Part shown: one piece after another, positions 28,501 to 42,300 of the stretch | Layout of the letters: each line of letters starts with the position of its first letter | Numbering within the stretch: the first letter of the stretch is position 1 | Source of the DNA: Lingula anatina | Taxonomy: Eukaryota; Brachiopoda; Lingulata; Lingulida; Lingulidae | Length of the DNA: 64,000 nt | Direction of reading: 5' to 3' | NCBI RefSeq assembly: GCF_001039355.2 | Contig: NW_019775458.1 | Coordinates: 670,474 to 734,473, forward strand | Program-made: the position numbers and the translations under genes | Notes under the pieces: generated by a model | Told to the model about the DNA's origin: nothing | What the model saw: only the letters and a program-made list of their open reading frames with translations | Databases searched by the model: none

Positions 28501-31500
28501 GATTACGTTGTTTAAGTCAGGCTTGCATTTGCTCAAAATCAGCAAGCACCAAGTAGTTTATCAAATGTCAGATACACTACTGTAGGTCCCAGCTTGACAA
28601 GTATATTAAAGATCCCATTTACCAGTTTTGTATCTGAGGTTTCTGTCATATCCAAACATTAGGGCCCCTGTCAAAAAGTTATCATCATTTTGTCATTAGC
28701 AGTGACTTCTGTAAAATGTTTAGGGTTGTTTCTTGTGTTGGCAGATAGAGACCTTTTATAACCTTTCATTTGAAAGATTTTTGTTTTGTGATGACTTCAT
28801 TTTGCTTAGCTACCATAGTTTTTATCATCTTGGTAATGGTATAATCACAAGGCAAATTATATAGCTGCTGGTATTAGGTGTAAAGACTGTATATGGTTTA
28901 TAAAACCATGGCATTTTTCCTCTAACTTTGGAGCATCAGGGTTCTCCTGGGTTAGTTTGAATGTGGGTATTTTCTGTGTGATGCTCTGTTTTCCTTTTGC
29001 ATCCTGTATATGATGCTTACATTTCATATTTAACCATACAAAAAGCCTATGAAAAAAAAAGAAAAAAAAAGTTGACACCACAAAATATTCTCTATCAACC
29101 TCAGGTAATACATGTATCTGTTTTACATTCTGTCTCTGTAGAAAATGGTGGCGCCAGGCTTCCCTTTTGAACCCTTTGAGACTTTGATATTTACATATAT
29201 GGGAGGACACAAACTCTTTCTAGTTGCTCGTAAGAATACCAATGTGATGTTCAGTTATTGTGTGGTTGCTAAGGGGGTAAAAAACTGCAGGCATGATCTG
29301 CTGGCATCATGGCTTCCATTCACTTGAATCTCCTGTATGCATGTTGATTGCACTTGAATTATGCATAGTTCAAAGCCCAGGGTCAAGCAGTCGACTTTTA
29401 CCAATTAGTTTGTTCACAGTCTGATTTTACGTCACCAAGAGGTTGATGTTATCCATTTAGCAAAGTATCATACAGAACCCGCATAAAGTACTTGTAAAGT
29501 CAAATTTGATTGATTGTTCAAGTAACTTCTGTGGCCATTTCTTTGTGTTCAAAAGTGGGCTTTTGTAATGCTCTGGCATTGAGTTTTGAGAAGATGTCAA
29601 AATTATAAAGCTGTATTCTTTCAGTAACCATCATTTTACTAGACTTGTTCATGTTAGTCCCTCTTCCTTCCCATTAAGAAATAACCACAGCTGAAACTCT
29701 CATCTTTTCCACTGACAGCATGATGTGGTCTTGATTGATGTACAAGATTAAGAAAATTAAAAAAATTGAGTGCTTCTTTGGAAAAAGAGAATCATAAAGC
29801 TAAATATAACTTGTTGATGAAAATAATGCCACTAAACACCCTTCATTTGTGAAATAATGTGTTTGTCCTTAGAAACACGAAGAAGAGTGATGCTATCAGC
29901 CAGTTAGAAAAAGCTGGTTCTTGATTCCTAGAAAAGATAAAACAATTCCATCAGATGTGTTTGTGTTGAATTTTTAATGACCAGATCAAGATCACTTGGG
30001 TGCAGTATTAATGTTTTTGGTTGTAGAACACAGTTCTTATAAGGAACAAGATGGTGATAGTACCAGTGAGATAATTTGATAACAGTTATCGTGTTACCGT
30101 TTCAATTATCAGAACAAACATCAGTGCGACACATGTTAGAACTGATAAAAGAATCATCCAGTCGGATGTATATGTTTTAGAAGTGCCCTTCTGTCCGTCC
30201 GTCTGTCTCTCCCTCTACCTGCCCATCTACATCTCCATTAATTGACTTGTGTGCTTGCATCTAAAATATGCAGGTTTTTCTGTTTGCAGTTTTATATTTG
30301 TTAATAAATGTGTAAGAAATACAAAAATGGAAAATTTCACCTACAGAAGGTAAAATATGATTCCATCATGGCATACATTTGGGATTGAGATTGGGAAAGG
30401 AATACTATAGAGTGAGCCAGAGAAGTAGAGCTCACCTATGGAAGATAACATATAGTTCTGTCATGACAAACATTCATGATTCAGGTGAGGAAAGGGATAA
30501 TCCATCTGCTTGTCTGATTAGTTCCAGATCTACCAAGAGCCTGTGGGGAACGTGACTTGATTGGAATAATGATGTGATTCAGTGTGTGAAAGAGTAAGGG
30601 AGCAGCTTAGTTAAAATACCTGTACACATTGAAATGCCATGAATAACTGTTGCTCATCACTCACACTGCCAAAAATATTAAGTAGATTAGACCAGAAAGC
30701 GAGAAAGCGTATTTCTCCATTTCATGTCTGATTTTAATTATTTTAGATAAAAAATTATGTTAATTTTATGGTATTACACTGTTTGTGCATGATACCAAGG
30801 CTCTTACATACTTCTGTTCTTCATTCTTTTAAGTTTTACCTTAAGTTACCAATTATTTAGTAATCTAATTTCAGGAGCAGACAATTAGATTAATACTCAA
30901 ACCCCTCAAAATGCGGTTATTTATTTTGGCATGATCTCCATATATTGAACACTAATGCATTAACATATGGACACTGTACCTGTTGGTATGGTATGGTATT
31001 GGGATCTCATGCCAGGTGTAGCCGTGATTTATACTTTTTGCCTGTGACCTGTGGTCAAATATTCTGACCTGCACTGAATGGACCACATTGCACACATGTA
31101 TGCAGTCTCTGAAAGTAATAATTTGGTGTGATTTTGCCAGGGGCTTGAATTTTTGATCTAGTTCTAGAAATAGTACATTCTTTGGTTGATCGTAATGAAA
31201 ATTAATATTAATTTTGTTTTGACCATTTTATCAATTGATATAAGAGTCAAACATAACTGAAGCTTGGGAGATGTGTTTTGTTATTTAAAAAATGGCACGT
31301 TGAACTTGTGGATATGTGTAGAAGCTCAAAAGAGTGAAAGATGTTTAAGCATGTTTTGCGAACTTAATTAGCAGATAACTTAATTAGCAGATCTATATAG
31401 AAGAACAAACAGCCATAAAAACCATTTTGAGGAGTTGGAAATACCATCCCTGTTGGGTGTACCATACCTCTTCCCAATTGCTGCAATATACCTGGCTGTA

Positions 31501-34500
31501 TGGGATTCTTGATATGATTGCTTGCTCTTCTCTAGGCAAAGGTTTTACTGAATGACCAATAGTGGCCTGGTTTTCCAGTTAATTTGCACTGGCAGTTCAT
31601 TTCCTCTACCTGGCCTTAAGTTAATCCAGGTGTTTTTGCTTAAAGTAAGGCTGTAAGCCAGTGTGTCTCAGCATCTTCTCCATCTTTAACCTGTCAGTTG
31701 TGTATAAGGGGGGGGGGGGTAATCTCTTTTTGGTTCTCTACACCTTTTCCACGTTTCACAACATGGGGTTGAGAGTCGATTATTTTTTTCCCAGCCTTAA
31801 TCATCATCATCATCATCATCATCCTCTTCTTTCTGTCAGTCATGTTATGGAGGTGGTCCTTATCATCTGATGCTCATCTTCCTCTGTTAGTTCTCAGGTG
31901 TCATTTAGGGCAGAGGTGTGGCTTGAACATATTTGACTGTTCAGGCCCCTCCCACCATGTGGTTTTACCTGATGTTTATACACTGGTTGTGGAAGTCGGG
32001 CAAGGGTGGCAGATGGAAGTCAGTTGCCAAAGAGATAGAATTTCAGGAATGCACATCCAAGATTTTCCTTTTCCATATTAAGGGATCTGTTTATAGAGTC
32101 GATGAATTTGAGGTGTCTGGTTGATGGATGTTCTGTTCAGCATCAAATGGTGACAAGGATTTTTCATTCAGGAATTTTTAACTAAGGATCAGCGCCATCT
32201 TTTTTTAAAAATAAATTATTGGAGTCCCTGGGAGATCGTATTAGCACTGATACCTGACAGTTTATGTAAGAGTTGGCTGAAGAAAGGTGAGTTGTTTTTT
32301 TAAAGCATAGATTGGAGAAGTTGATAGATCAGGCGCACACAGGATGTATGGAGTGAAATGCCAAAATGGCTGCTTTAGTACTACAGGAAATCGCTGAACA
32401 TAAATCGTGAATGTAGACAGGTAAAAGAGTATGAAATTGTTAAAGTGATGATTGAGTGACTTGAAGTTTACTTTTAATGGAAGTACTTATTTTTGAAAGA
32501 CTGAATTATCAAAAGAGAGAGAGAGAGAGAGAGAGAGCAAGTTTTTGTACTCATCATTTAAAAAGAATAGAATCTGTAAAAGTTCAACCATTTATGTTAT
32601 TTAGTGCAAACTAAAGAGCAAGTGGTAGGCTTATACTTTACAAGTGCTTTCACATTCTACAAGTGGAAATTGCATTTGTCTTACTCAGAGGGCAACTATT
32701 GCATAGAAGTTAATTCTACCCCTATGATAAGGTAACAGGCATCTTAACTTAACATTTGACATTAAGAAACTAACCATGCACAGACAGACCAGTTGAAGCA
32801 AAGATACAGAAATGATTTACTGGTTACGCAGGGATGAGACCGGATACAAATTTACCAAGCCACGTAATGTTAGGCAACCCACACAATAGCAAATGGGGCA
32901 TGTATATAGAATATATAGCTAAAGATCAGGGGTGGGAGGAGTGGGTCGGATAGATGTCATGGGAGGAAGTACCACAGACACATTGGAGTATATACCTGTA
33001 TCAATGGAAGATGAGTAAAAGAGAGTTGTGTAACAGTCTTCTACATTTCGCCCCCATTGACTGAAAATGAAGGTTTTAGTCTGGGGTTACGTCATGAGGG
33101 TAGTCTTTTCTCTGTGGTCGCCACTGTGTTAAAGTTAACACAGTCTTTTCTCTGTGGTCTCCACTGTGTTGAAATTAACACAGGTATCTTGGGTTTTGAC
33201 ATTGCTAGGATGGGAAGGGGGGACATATAGGACAATAAATCCCCCAAAGGACTTAAGTTGCCTTTGATACGTAATTTAACTAGCAGCATTTTGATTTTGC
33301 CGCTAAAAATATGTTTTATCAACCTATAGAGGATTATTGGTAATAATGATATTCCTTGATGCATGCTTGATATCTTATTAAAATTATAATGAGAGTCTTC
33401 ATTAAAATTACAGTAAAAGCTGTATCCTTTGATACAACCAGCATATACACATCAGTACAGGTTATGAAGTATGCAGTCATGAATGTGAAATATACTATTT
33501 AACATGTCGCAGAGGAAGAGACTACTGGCCAGTAGATTTTTAGGAGGTCATAGTGGTTCAGAGATGCACATTTTGATTTATTTTGTGACTACATGGATGA
33601 GGTTGACTGGTTAGTCTTTATGCCATAAGTACCTGTTCAAGCTAGATGTTGCAGGTAATCCTGTAGAATTCTGGTTTGATTATGAACAAAATTTGTCAAA
33701 GTTTTTGTGTGATGGAGTTTGAAGATGGCACATAAATTTCTTGCTATTTAACTTATAATTATGATGAAAATTTAGAAATGAAATATTTTATCAAAGTGGA
33801 ATGGCATTGATTATTTTATTATTGGTCTAAAAATTGCCTTGCCTAAGTTCAATATCGATTCGTCTAGTTTTAGTCATGGATTGAATACGATGGCTTTTCA
33901 CTCACCATATCTCATCTTAAACAGGTAAATGATGACATCATACTGGATCTATCTTTAGAACCTTTTTTTGTGTACAACTAACTGTGGATTTTCAGGCCAC
34001 ATGAAGTATGGCAGACTTTCAGATCACCCTCTGGCTTTTGGGCAATTTTACCTGGATGCGTCATGTTTCTTGGGATCTTTTGATCTCCTGGAATACGCAG
34101 GGTCTTGTGTTGAGTTAAGAAAACCCCAGAAACGCAGCAGTTATGATAGTTTGTGCCAAAACAGTATCTGTTTCTGGGCAGGATTAGAAAAGTACTTTTT
34201 AAAAAAATGAGTTAAAAAACTTGTTATACATAAAAGTAAGACTTTTCCACATTTGACAAAAGTTTGAAATAAAACTATAAAAGACTTGCAGTAATATAAA
34301 CTAAATGCTTAAGTGAATTGCAGATTATTGTAAAAATGTAGTGAACAAATAACATGTCAGATGGTTCATCAAATTCAAGTCCTCCTGTGTCATTCCATTT
34401 TTTATGTCTTTTATAACTTTGTTGTTATAGTTGATCCAAAAGAGTTACCCTTCTAGCTGATGGATTTGCTGGTTCTGCAGACTGAGAATTAACCTGGAAA

Positions 34501-35567
34501 ACATCCATGCCCAGGAGTGAGATTTCACATAAACAAAAATTGGTTCCAGAAAGAGCTTGACATCATGGCTGTTTTCTTAGCATGTTTGGTGTATAATTGA
34601 GTGGTCAAGTCTTGGTCAGTGTGATCAGATACCCTTGGTGTCCAGTCATGACCTTAATGGACTAGACAGATTGGGAAAAGAGAGGGGGTGTTTCTTTAAT
34701 TTTGTTTGTACTTTTTTAACCCCTGAACATTTTAGGCGAATTTGATGTTTTTGATAAACACTTTTGAGGGAGTTTATATTTGTTTGAAGTGAAATAATTG
34801 GGTGCAAAAAGATTTCAGATTTAGCATTTTCATTATAGGAAGCAACATAGGCATGGTTGTTGTCAAAATAATGTCAGTTATGTGCTTTGTGTTGCATTGA
34901 TATAAGTAATATCAGAGAATAAAAAATAGTTGATTATTATTACTCATGAGTCAGTAGCTGAAAATGAGTGCAGAGTGTTATTTTTGGGGGGATTGCATGT
35001 TCTTCGTCATCTCCCACACACCTCAACATATGGGAAACTGGTTTTTGTTGAAACCTTACCAGGGATTCTCATTTACTTTCCAGTGTAAATTGTTGTTTTA
35101 GCGATCAGGAAAAAGGAGTTAGAAAGTTTGCTGATGGTTCTGCCACCAACTTCTTTGGTGTAAAGTAAGCCATGGTCATATGTCAGTTGCTGGAAATACA
35201 AGCTCCATTCAGAATAGGGGAATAACTAGTCCAAGGGTCAAATATGGCTGACCCATTTGAATACTTCCCCAAGGGATATCTATTCAGTGTCTATTAGGGG
35301 ATTAGACAGCAAGCTTTGTAGTGGGTCGCCATATTTAACCCTCTGACTAGTTAGTCCCCTATTCTGAATGTGGCCATAGACTGTTGTAGCTGGTGGAGGA
35401 AAGCAAGATTCAAGCTACAGTAGAGAGTGTGTTTGTCTTAAATCTGATCCACAATTGTAAGTGTCCTCCAGGGTTTTCAAGGGAGGTCTTAGTACAGTGG
35501 CACACTTCTGTGTCAACTCCAATGCTGTAATATTTTCATTTAAGACTGGACTGACTGTGTGGTTTAC

Positions 35568-35616
<49 letters not shown>

Positions 35617-36274
35617 TGGTAAAAAGGGGAAGGAAGGGATATTAAGTAGGGGTTGGTTAGGGTAATACAAAGTCAATCACAAAATGTTGTCACACCAATT
35701 ATACCATAGGCACAAACACAGCTGTGTTACCCAGCTAACACCAAATATACCCTGGACTCTGTAATACCCATGCCTTAAACAATTTACATCAGCCTTGATT
35801 TCTGCACAACATTTATGCTCTAGTTATAGTGTGTGAACTGTAAGAAAAAACATCAACATTTACGCAGGCATTTTCCTGCAGAACTCCCCTGCAGAACTCC
35901 GAGGCTAATTTACAGTGACATAAAAATACCTTGTTTTGGGTAATTGAGCACACCAGTCTATGATATATAACAGCCCTTTCTGTGAGTTTACTATTTCCAT
36001 AGGTGGCACTTACATGTAGATTGCTGCCTACAGTACAAAATTAATATATCAGAACATTAATTGACGATGGATATTGAATATGACATTACACAATTAAGGT
36101 CAAATAATTAATATCTGGGTTATTTTCCAAGTGGCCTATATTTGCTTTGTTAACAGCGATAATTTCCTGTAATTGTGAACTATAAATATCTTATCATTTG
36201 TGTTTCTAGGTGGTGACTGCATGTAATCCTCCCAGCAGCAGTATAGAACTGGTAAGTACTAAAATACCTGGAAC

Positions 36275-36359
<85 letters not shown>

Positions 36360-39300
36360 GATATTTACATATTATGTGCATGTATGTTGAAATAATGTTT
36401 GATGACTTATGTGAATGTTTTTATCTAGGCCTGTAAAAGTTCTGATTTTAAAGAGACTTGGATAGTCTGCAATCGTAGGTTGCATGCACATGGGGCATTG
36501 TTTGCATTCTGATAGACAATTTTCATAGGTATACATGTTCTTGATACTTATGCCGTGGCAGAACCAGTTTCTCCTCACTGACAAACAGTCACATGTAGTA
36601 CAGAAATAACCAGCAATTATTTAAACTGACAGCATTTAGACAGTATATCCCACATTTGGGGGGCAAAAATGAATGAGAACATTCACTTTTTCAGCATCCT
36701 GCATTGTTAAGGCATGGTTGTGATTTTTTTTTTCACACAATTTCAAAACTTCCCACTTATCTTGTCACTTTGATAAATAGCCAACTTGTCAAATTTTTCC
36801 TGGCATCAACAGTGATTATTATGTTTTTGTGTGAAACAGGAACACAATACTTGTTTTTGTTTTTCTCAAAAGAGCATTTTAATGTTGACAAGCATCTGGT
36901 ACAGTTTAAATCTGTTTCACAAGTTGAATGGAAATGAAGATGCACATATAATTATGTATTTTACTTTTTTTATATCATTGCTTTTCTAGATTTTTTTCAC
37001 AACTAAGTGGTAAAGTAGGCTGTGACACCTCTGCTTTAAATTGATTCAGATTTCAAGCCTGGCAGCTGAATAGCCCTGTTTTTCTTTTTAGATGAATGTA
37101 TAGAGAATATCAACATGTTGAAATTAATTGGGTTGTCTTGGTGGTATCCTGTCTTTTCCTTCACCTTCCCATTTTTGTCTGTTGGCCTGAATACAAATTG
37201 TTGAGTTTAGAATTAAAATCACCTACTTAGCTTCACATTATTCAGACCTGTTGAATTTCCATCATGTAAAGAAAGTGCTGTGCATATTTTCATGATTGTT
37301 GAACATGGCTTCAGAATACAGGTTTTTTCACTTTTTTTCCTAAAACATACATTTTTGGCTAGATATTGCTGTCCAAAACGAGGTGCCTATGCAATATTTT
37401 TGCCCTATGCAAGGCCCTTGTATCATTTCATTCAATTAAAAGATGTCATACTTTATTTTTTCTTCTTGATTCTATTATAAATACAGTGGTGGGATGTTTC
37501 CTGGTGTAAGCTGGTATATGTTTGTTTGGAAGGAGTGCTAGGTAATTACTTGCATCTCATTTATCATTGGGGTTGCAGTTGCAATACTAATAAAGACACA
37601 AGTTTTAAGATTTAAGATTGATATTCTAATTTTTAAACCCAAGGAAATAAAGTTCTAAAAGAAGAAAAAAATCATTTGATTAATTTGGTTCAGTTGAATC
37701 CTGTCAAAAAAGGCATGTTAATGAATTTTACCCAGGTGCTTGCCCTGGGTTTCAGCAGTAGAATTTTACACAGGGCCTTTGGCACTGATGTGTTCATACT
37801 TACCCTTAACCAATGAGATTGCAGGCAGAAGGAAAGCTAATCTTAATATTTTATCTGTAATTAGAAATTAAGATTTCTTCTCCTCTTTGCCCAGAGAAAA
37901 AAGTGGCATACTTTTGTGCAAGAAGGGCGCCTGCTTTGGGTTTGGATAGATTAATGTTTTCTATTTCCTTGTTACTAGCATTGTTTTCCTGTGTTTTTCA
38001 ACATTATCAGCATGCCACTGTTTTTACAGCCAGATTCTTTTTTTTACAAAACAAATCTGATTGTTCTGAAGACTTTCCAAACAGTTGACACCCTTCCTTT
38101 TGCCTTCCTCTTCTAACCTCCCTCTCTCTTGTGATGTAGTGAAAATTTTCAAATATTCATCTACAGTAATATCAGAATTCATTTGTTAGCAAATAGAAAC
38201 AATAAACAATCCATGAATTTGATACTTAACAGTTGTAAGATATTGCTGATGAAAATGTGTTTTTACAAAATGGGTCCAAGTCCACAATATATGCTATTAT
38301 TTAAGACTATGTTCCCATAAACCCATCGTACCAGCTGGATCGATCTAACTCTGTGGGGCTAAAGTGCTTTCGCTGTAATCAGATTAATTGTCTGACACGC
38401 CCCCTTGAGTAAGTGGGAGATCATTGACTATCATTAATTACCCCTTATCAGCTTTGGTGAGAATCCCTGAAGAGTTAGATTGGTCCAGCTAGCAAGATGG
38501 GTTTATCTGAACACTCCCTAAGCCAGGCACTAGTAGTCTGTGGGGCCGAGACTCTCCAGGTAGTGCTCTGAATACCAATTTGTTTACCTTGGCATACACC
38601 AAACTTCCATTCTATACATTATTCAAGCATGGCCAAAAATGGTGATTTTTCCTAGAACTAGGTCATTTTGAAGTTTTCTTAGATGTGGCAAGTCTGATTG
38701 AGGCTAAATTGATTCAAAACAACCTCCAGGCGACATACAAATCAGTGCAATTGCTGGGAATGCAATGGGTTGATTTTACAAAATTGCTTGTGGCCAAAAA
38801 TGGTGACTTTTACCACCTGGTTACATATTTACAGTCACTGAAATATATGCCATTTTGCACAGGGTTTAGGGAGCACAATTGAGCCCTGTTTCTTTTCTGT
38901 GGGGTTTTGGCACATTTTACCAGGCATATTTATCTATTACCAGTGACCTAATAACATATATTGGTGTAAAACCTGTATGTTAATATTTGGTTGAAATGTT
39001 TTGATTTCCTGGAAATGAGTTAAAAAAAATTGACCAAGACCAAAACAAATGTAATGCTAGAGTAGGTTCAACTTCTTTAAAAAAAAGCCTTAGCCATGGC
39101 CAAGGGGTTTATTATATGAAAAATAGTATGGGGAATCATACTAGGAAGAACTTCATCTATTCAGAATCTTTTGGTAAAATAATTCAAAGGCTTTTCAGGA
39201 CCGAGGTATATGGTTTGCAGGCGTCAAAATGTTCTGGGAAGACATTTAAAAGGTTCCTGGAAAGGGTTAATGTTTCAGGAATCATTAGACAAAACAATTT

Positions 39301-42300
39301 AGGCTTGTTTTATGCTGGCCAAGGTATGCTTTGTGTAGGAGGTGATATGTTGTTTGGAGGAATGTGGAAAGGTTCAAATGTTAACTGCTTTGAAGTTTGG
39401 AGATGTGTGTATTCATGTTTATCAGGATAAGTTGTAGGGCCAATCAGCTGAAGAGTTGATTATGCTGCATCCTTTGGTGCAAATTTGTGCACGTGCAAGC
39501 ACAGGAGTATGTGTCTGTTGTTTGTAAAACTTGCCTAAATTTTCTTTTTCTAATTTCACAATGAACTCAATTTTACAAGGATTTCTAAAAAAGCTCCAAT
39601 GGTTAGTCCTACAATTTTGCTGGCACAGGTTATGAACTCTGCTTGAAAAGCCAGAATTATTAACACCACTTAAAGATCAGCCATTAGAGAAAAGTAGTGC
39701 ATGGATAAGGATCCTCGTCTTAGTAGAGCTATAAACTTTTCATTGCCATCAGTATTCCTTTTCATACTGGCTTTAAAAATTCTTGAAAATATAGCTACCA
39801 AGGAATTCTGTGAGTTACGTACATGAAGGAAACAATAGCAGAAAAGCAGAACGAAGTTAATTCATACAATGTGGCATACAAAAAACGCGAGGTGTTCTAA
39901 CGATCAAATTTCTCTGATAGAGAACTACATTAAAAGCCACTTTTACACAGCTAATAGTTTTACAGCAGGNATCAAAATTGACAAAATGACCTCTTTTGCA
40001 TCTTTTTTTTCTGTTTTTTGTCTGTACATTTGACAGCTTTGCTGCCTTGTCTTCTTGATTCTATTATAAATACAGTGGTGGGATGTTTCCTGGTGTAAGC
40101 TGGTATATGTTTGTTTGGAAGGAGTGCTAGGTAATTACTTGCATCACATTTATCATTGGGGTTGCAGTTGCAATACTAATAAAGACACAAGTTTTAAGAT
40201 TTAAGATTGATATTCTAATTTTTAAACCCAAGGAAATAAAGTTCTAAAAGAAGAAAAAAATCATTTGATTAATTTGGTACAGTTGAATCCTTTCAAAAAA
40301 GACATGTTAATGAATTTTACCAAGGTGCTTACCCTGTGTTCCTGCAGTAGAATTTTACACACAAAGTTCCAGGGCCTTTGGCACATATATGTTCATACTT
40401 ATCCTCAACCAATGAGATTGCAGGCAGAAGGAAAGCTAATCTCAATATTTTATCTGTAATTAGAAATTAAGATTTCTTCTCCTCTTTGCCCAGAGAAAAA
40501 AGTAGCATTCTTTTGTGCAAGAAGGGCGTCTGCTTTGGGTTTGGATAGATTAATGTTTTCTATTTCCTTGTTACTAGCGTTGTTTTCCTGTGTTATTCAA
40601 CATTATCAGCATGCCACTGTTTTACAGCCAGGTTCTTTTTTTACAAAACAAATCTGATTGTTCTTAAGACTTTCCAAACAGTTGACACCCTTCCTTTTGC
40701 CTTCCTCTTCTTACCTCCCTCCCTCTTGTGATGTAGTGAAAACTTTCAAAATATTCATCTACAGTAATATCAGAATTCATTTGTTAACAGATAGAAACAA
40801 TAAAGTATCCTTGAATTTGATACAAAACAGTTATAAGATATTGCAGATATAAATGTGTTTTTACAAAATGGATCCAAGTCCACAATATATGCTATTATTT
40901 AAGACTGTGTTCCCATAAGCCCATCGTACCAGCTGGATCGATCTAACTCTGTGGGGCTAAAGTGCTTTCGCTGTAATCAGATTAATTGTCTCACACGCCC
41001 CCTTGAGTAAGTGGGAGATGATTGACTATCATTAATTACCCCTTATCAGGTTTGGTGAGAATCCCCGAAGAGTAAGATTGGTCCAGCTAGCAAGATGGGT
41101 TTATCTGAACACTCCCTAAGCCAGGCACTAGTAGTCTGTGGGACCAAGACTCTCCAGGTAGTGCTCTGAATACCAATTTGTTTACCTTGGCATACACCAA
41201 ACTTCCATTCTATACATTATTCAAGCATGGCCAAAAATGGTGATTTTTCCTAGAACTAGGTCATTTTGAAGTTTTCTTAGATGTGGCAAGTCTGATTGAG
41301 GCTAAATTGATTCAAAACAACCTCCAGGCGACATACAAATCAGTGCAATGGCTAGGAATGCAATGGGTTGATTTTACAAAATTGCTTGTGGCCAAAAATG
41401 GTGACTTTTACCACCTGGTTACATATTTACAGTCATTGAAATATATGCCATTTTGCATGAGTTTAGGGAGCTCAATTGAGCCCTGTTTTTGTTTCTGTGG
41501 TGTTTTGGCACATTTTACCAGGCATATTTATCTATTACCAGTGATCTTATAACATAAATTGGTGTAAAAACCTATATGTTAATATTTGGTTGAAATGTTT
41601 TGATTTCCTGGAAATGAGTTGAAATGAGTTAAAAAATTGACCAAAACAAATTTAATGTTAGAGTAGGCTCAACTTCTTAAAAGAAAAAAAAGCTTTAGCC
41701 ATGGCCAAGGGGTTTATTATATGAAAAATAGTATGGGGAATCATACTAGGAAGAACTTCATCTATTCAGAATCTTTTGATAAAATAATTCAAAGGCTTTT
41801 CAGGACCAAGGTATATGGTTTGCAGGAGTCAAAATGTTCTGGGAAGACATTTAAAAGGTTCCTGGGAAGGGTTAATGTTTCAGGAATCATTAGACAAAAC
41901 AATTTAGGCTTGTTTTATGCTGGCCAAGGTATGCTTTGTGTAGGAGGTGATATGTTGTTTGGAGGAATGTGGAAAGGTTCAAATGTTAACTGCTTTGAAG
42001 TTTGGAGCTGTGTGTATTCATGTTTATCGAGGATAAGTTTTAGGGCCAATCAGCTGAAGAGTTGATTATGCTGTATCCTTTGGTGCAAATTTGTGCATGT
42101 GCAAGCACAGAAGTATGTGTCTGTTGTTTGTAAAACTTGCCTAAATTTTCTTTTTCTAATTTCACAATGAACTCAATTTTACAAGGGTTTCTAAAAAAGC
42201 TCCAATGGTTAGTCCTACAGTTTTGCTGGCACAGGTGATGAACTCTGCTTGAAAAGCCAGAATTATTAACACCACTTAAAGATCAGCCATTAGAGAAAAG

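Larger units (their letters stand above)
19305..36209 (+). other. Tensin intron (16.9 kb) inside the C1 domain
   Basis: The intron splits the C1 domain between its seventh and eighth zinc ligands, in phase 0. It holds microsatellites (19473, 31801, 32513, 35569), a degenerate GTCA/GTTA-like patch at about 24680-24800, a 40-bp direct repeat at 33102 and an inverted-repeat element at 35206. Open frames of 60-117 codons on both strands (for example near 22840, 28860, 31850 and 33970) match nothing I recognise. Cassette exons or alternative promoters cannot be excluded. Confidence 0.85.

Noticed and set aside
31842-32124. Overlapping + strand frames after the TCA repeat
   Set aside because: Two overlapping frames are open at once, neither has a known motif, and no phase-compatible splice sites join them to the C1 exons.
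38685-42065. Pairs of similar open frames (38685/41283 and 39116/41721) that look like a duplicated gene
   Set aside because: Their similarity comes from the 2.5-kb DNA duplication; non-coding flanks are equally similar and the products match nothing known.
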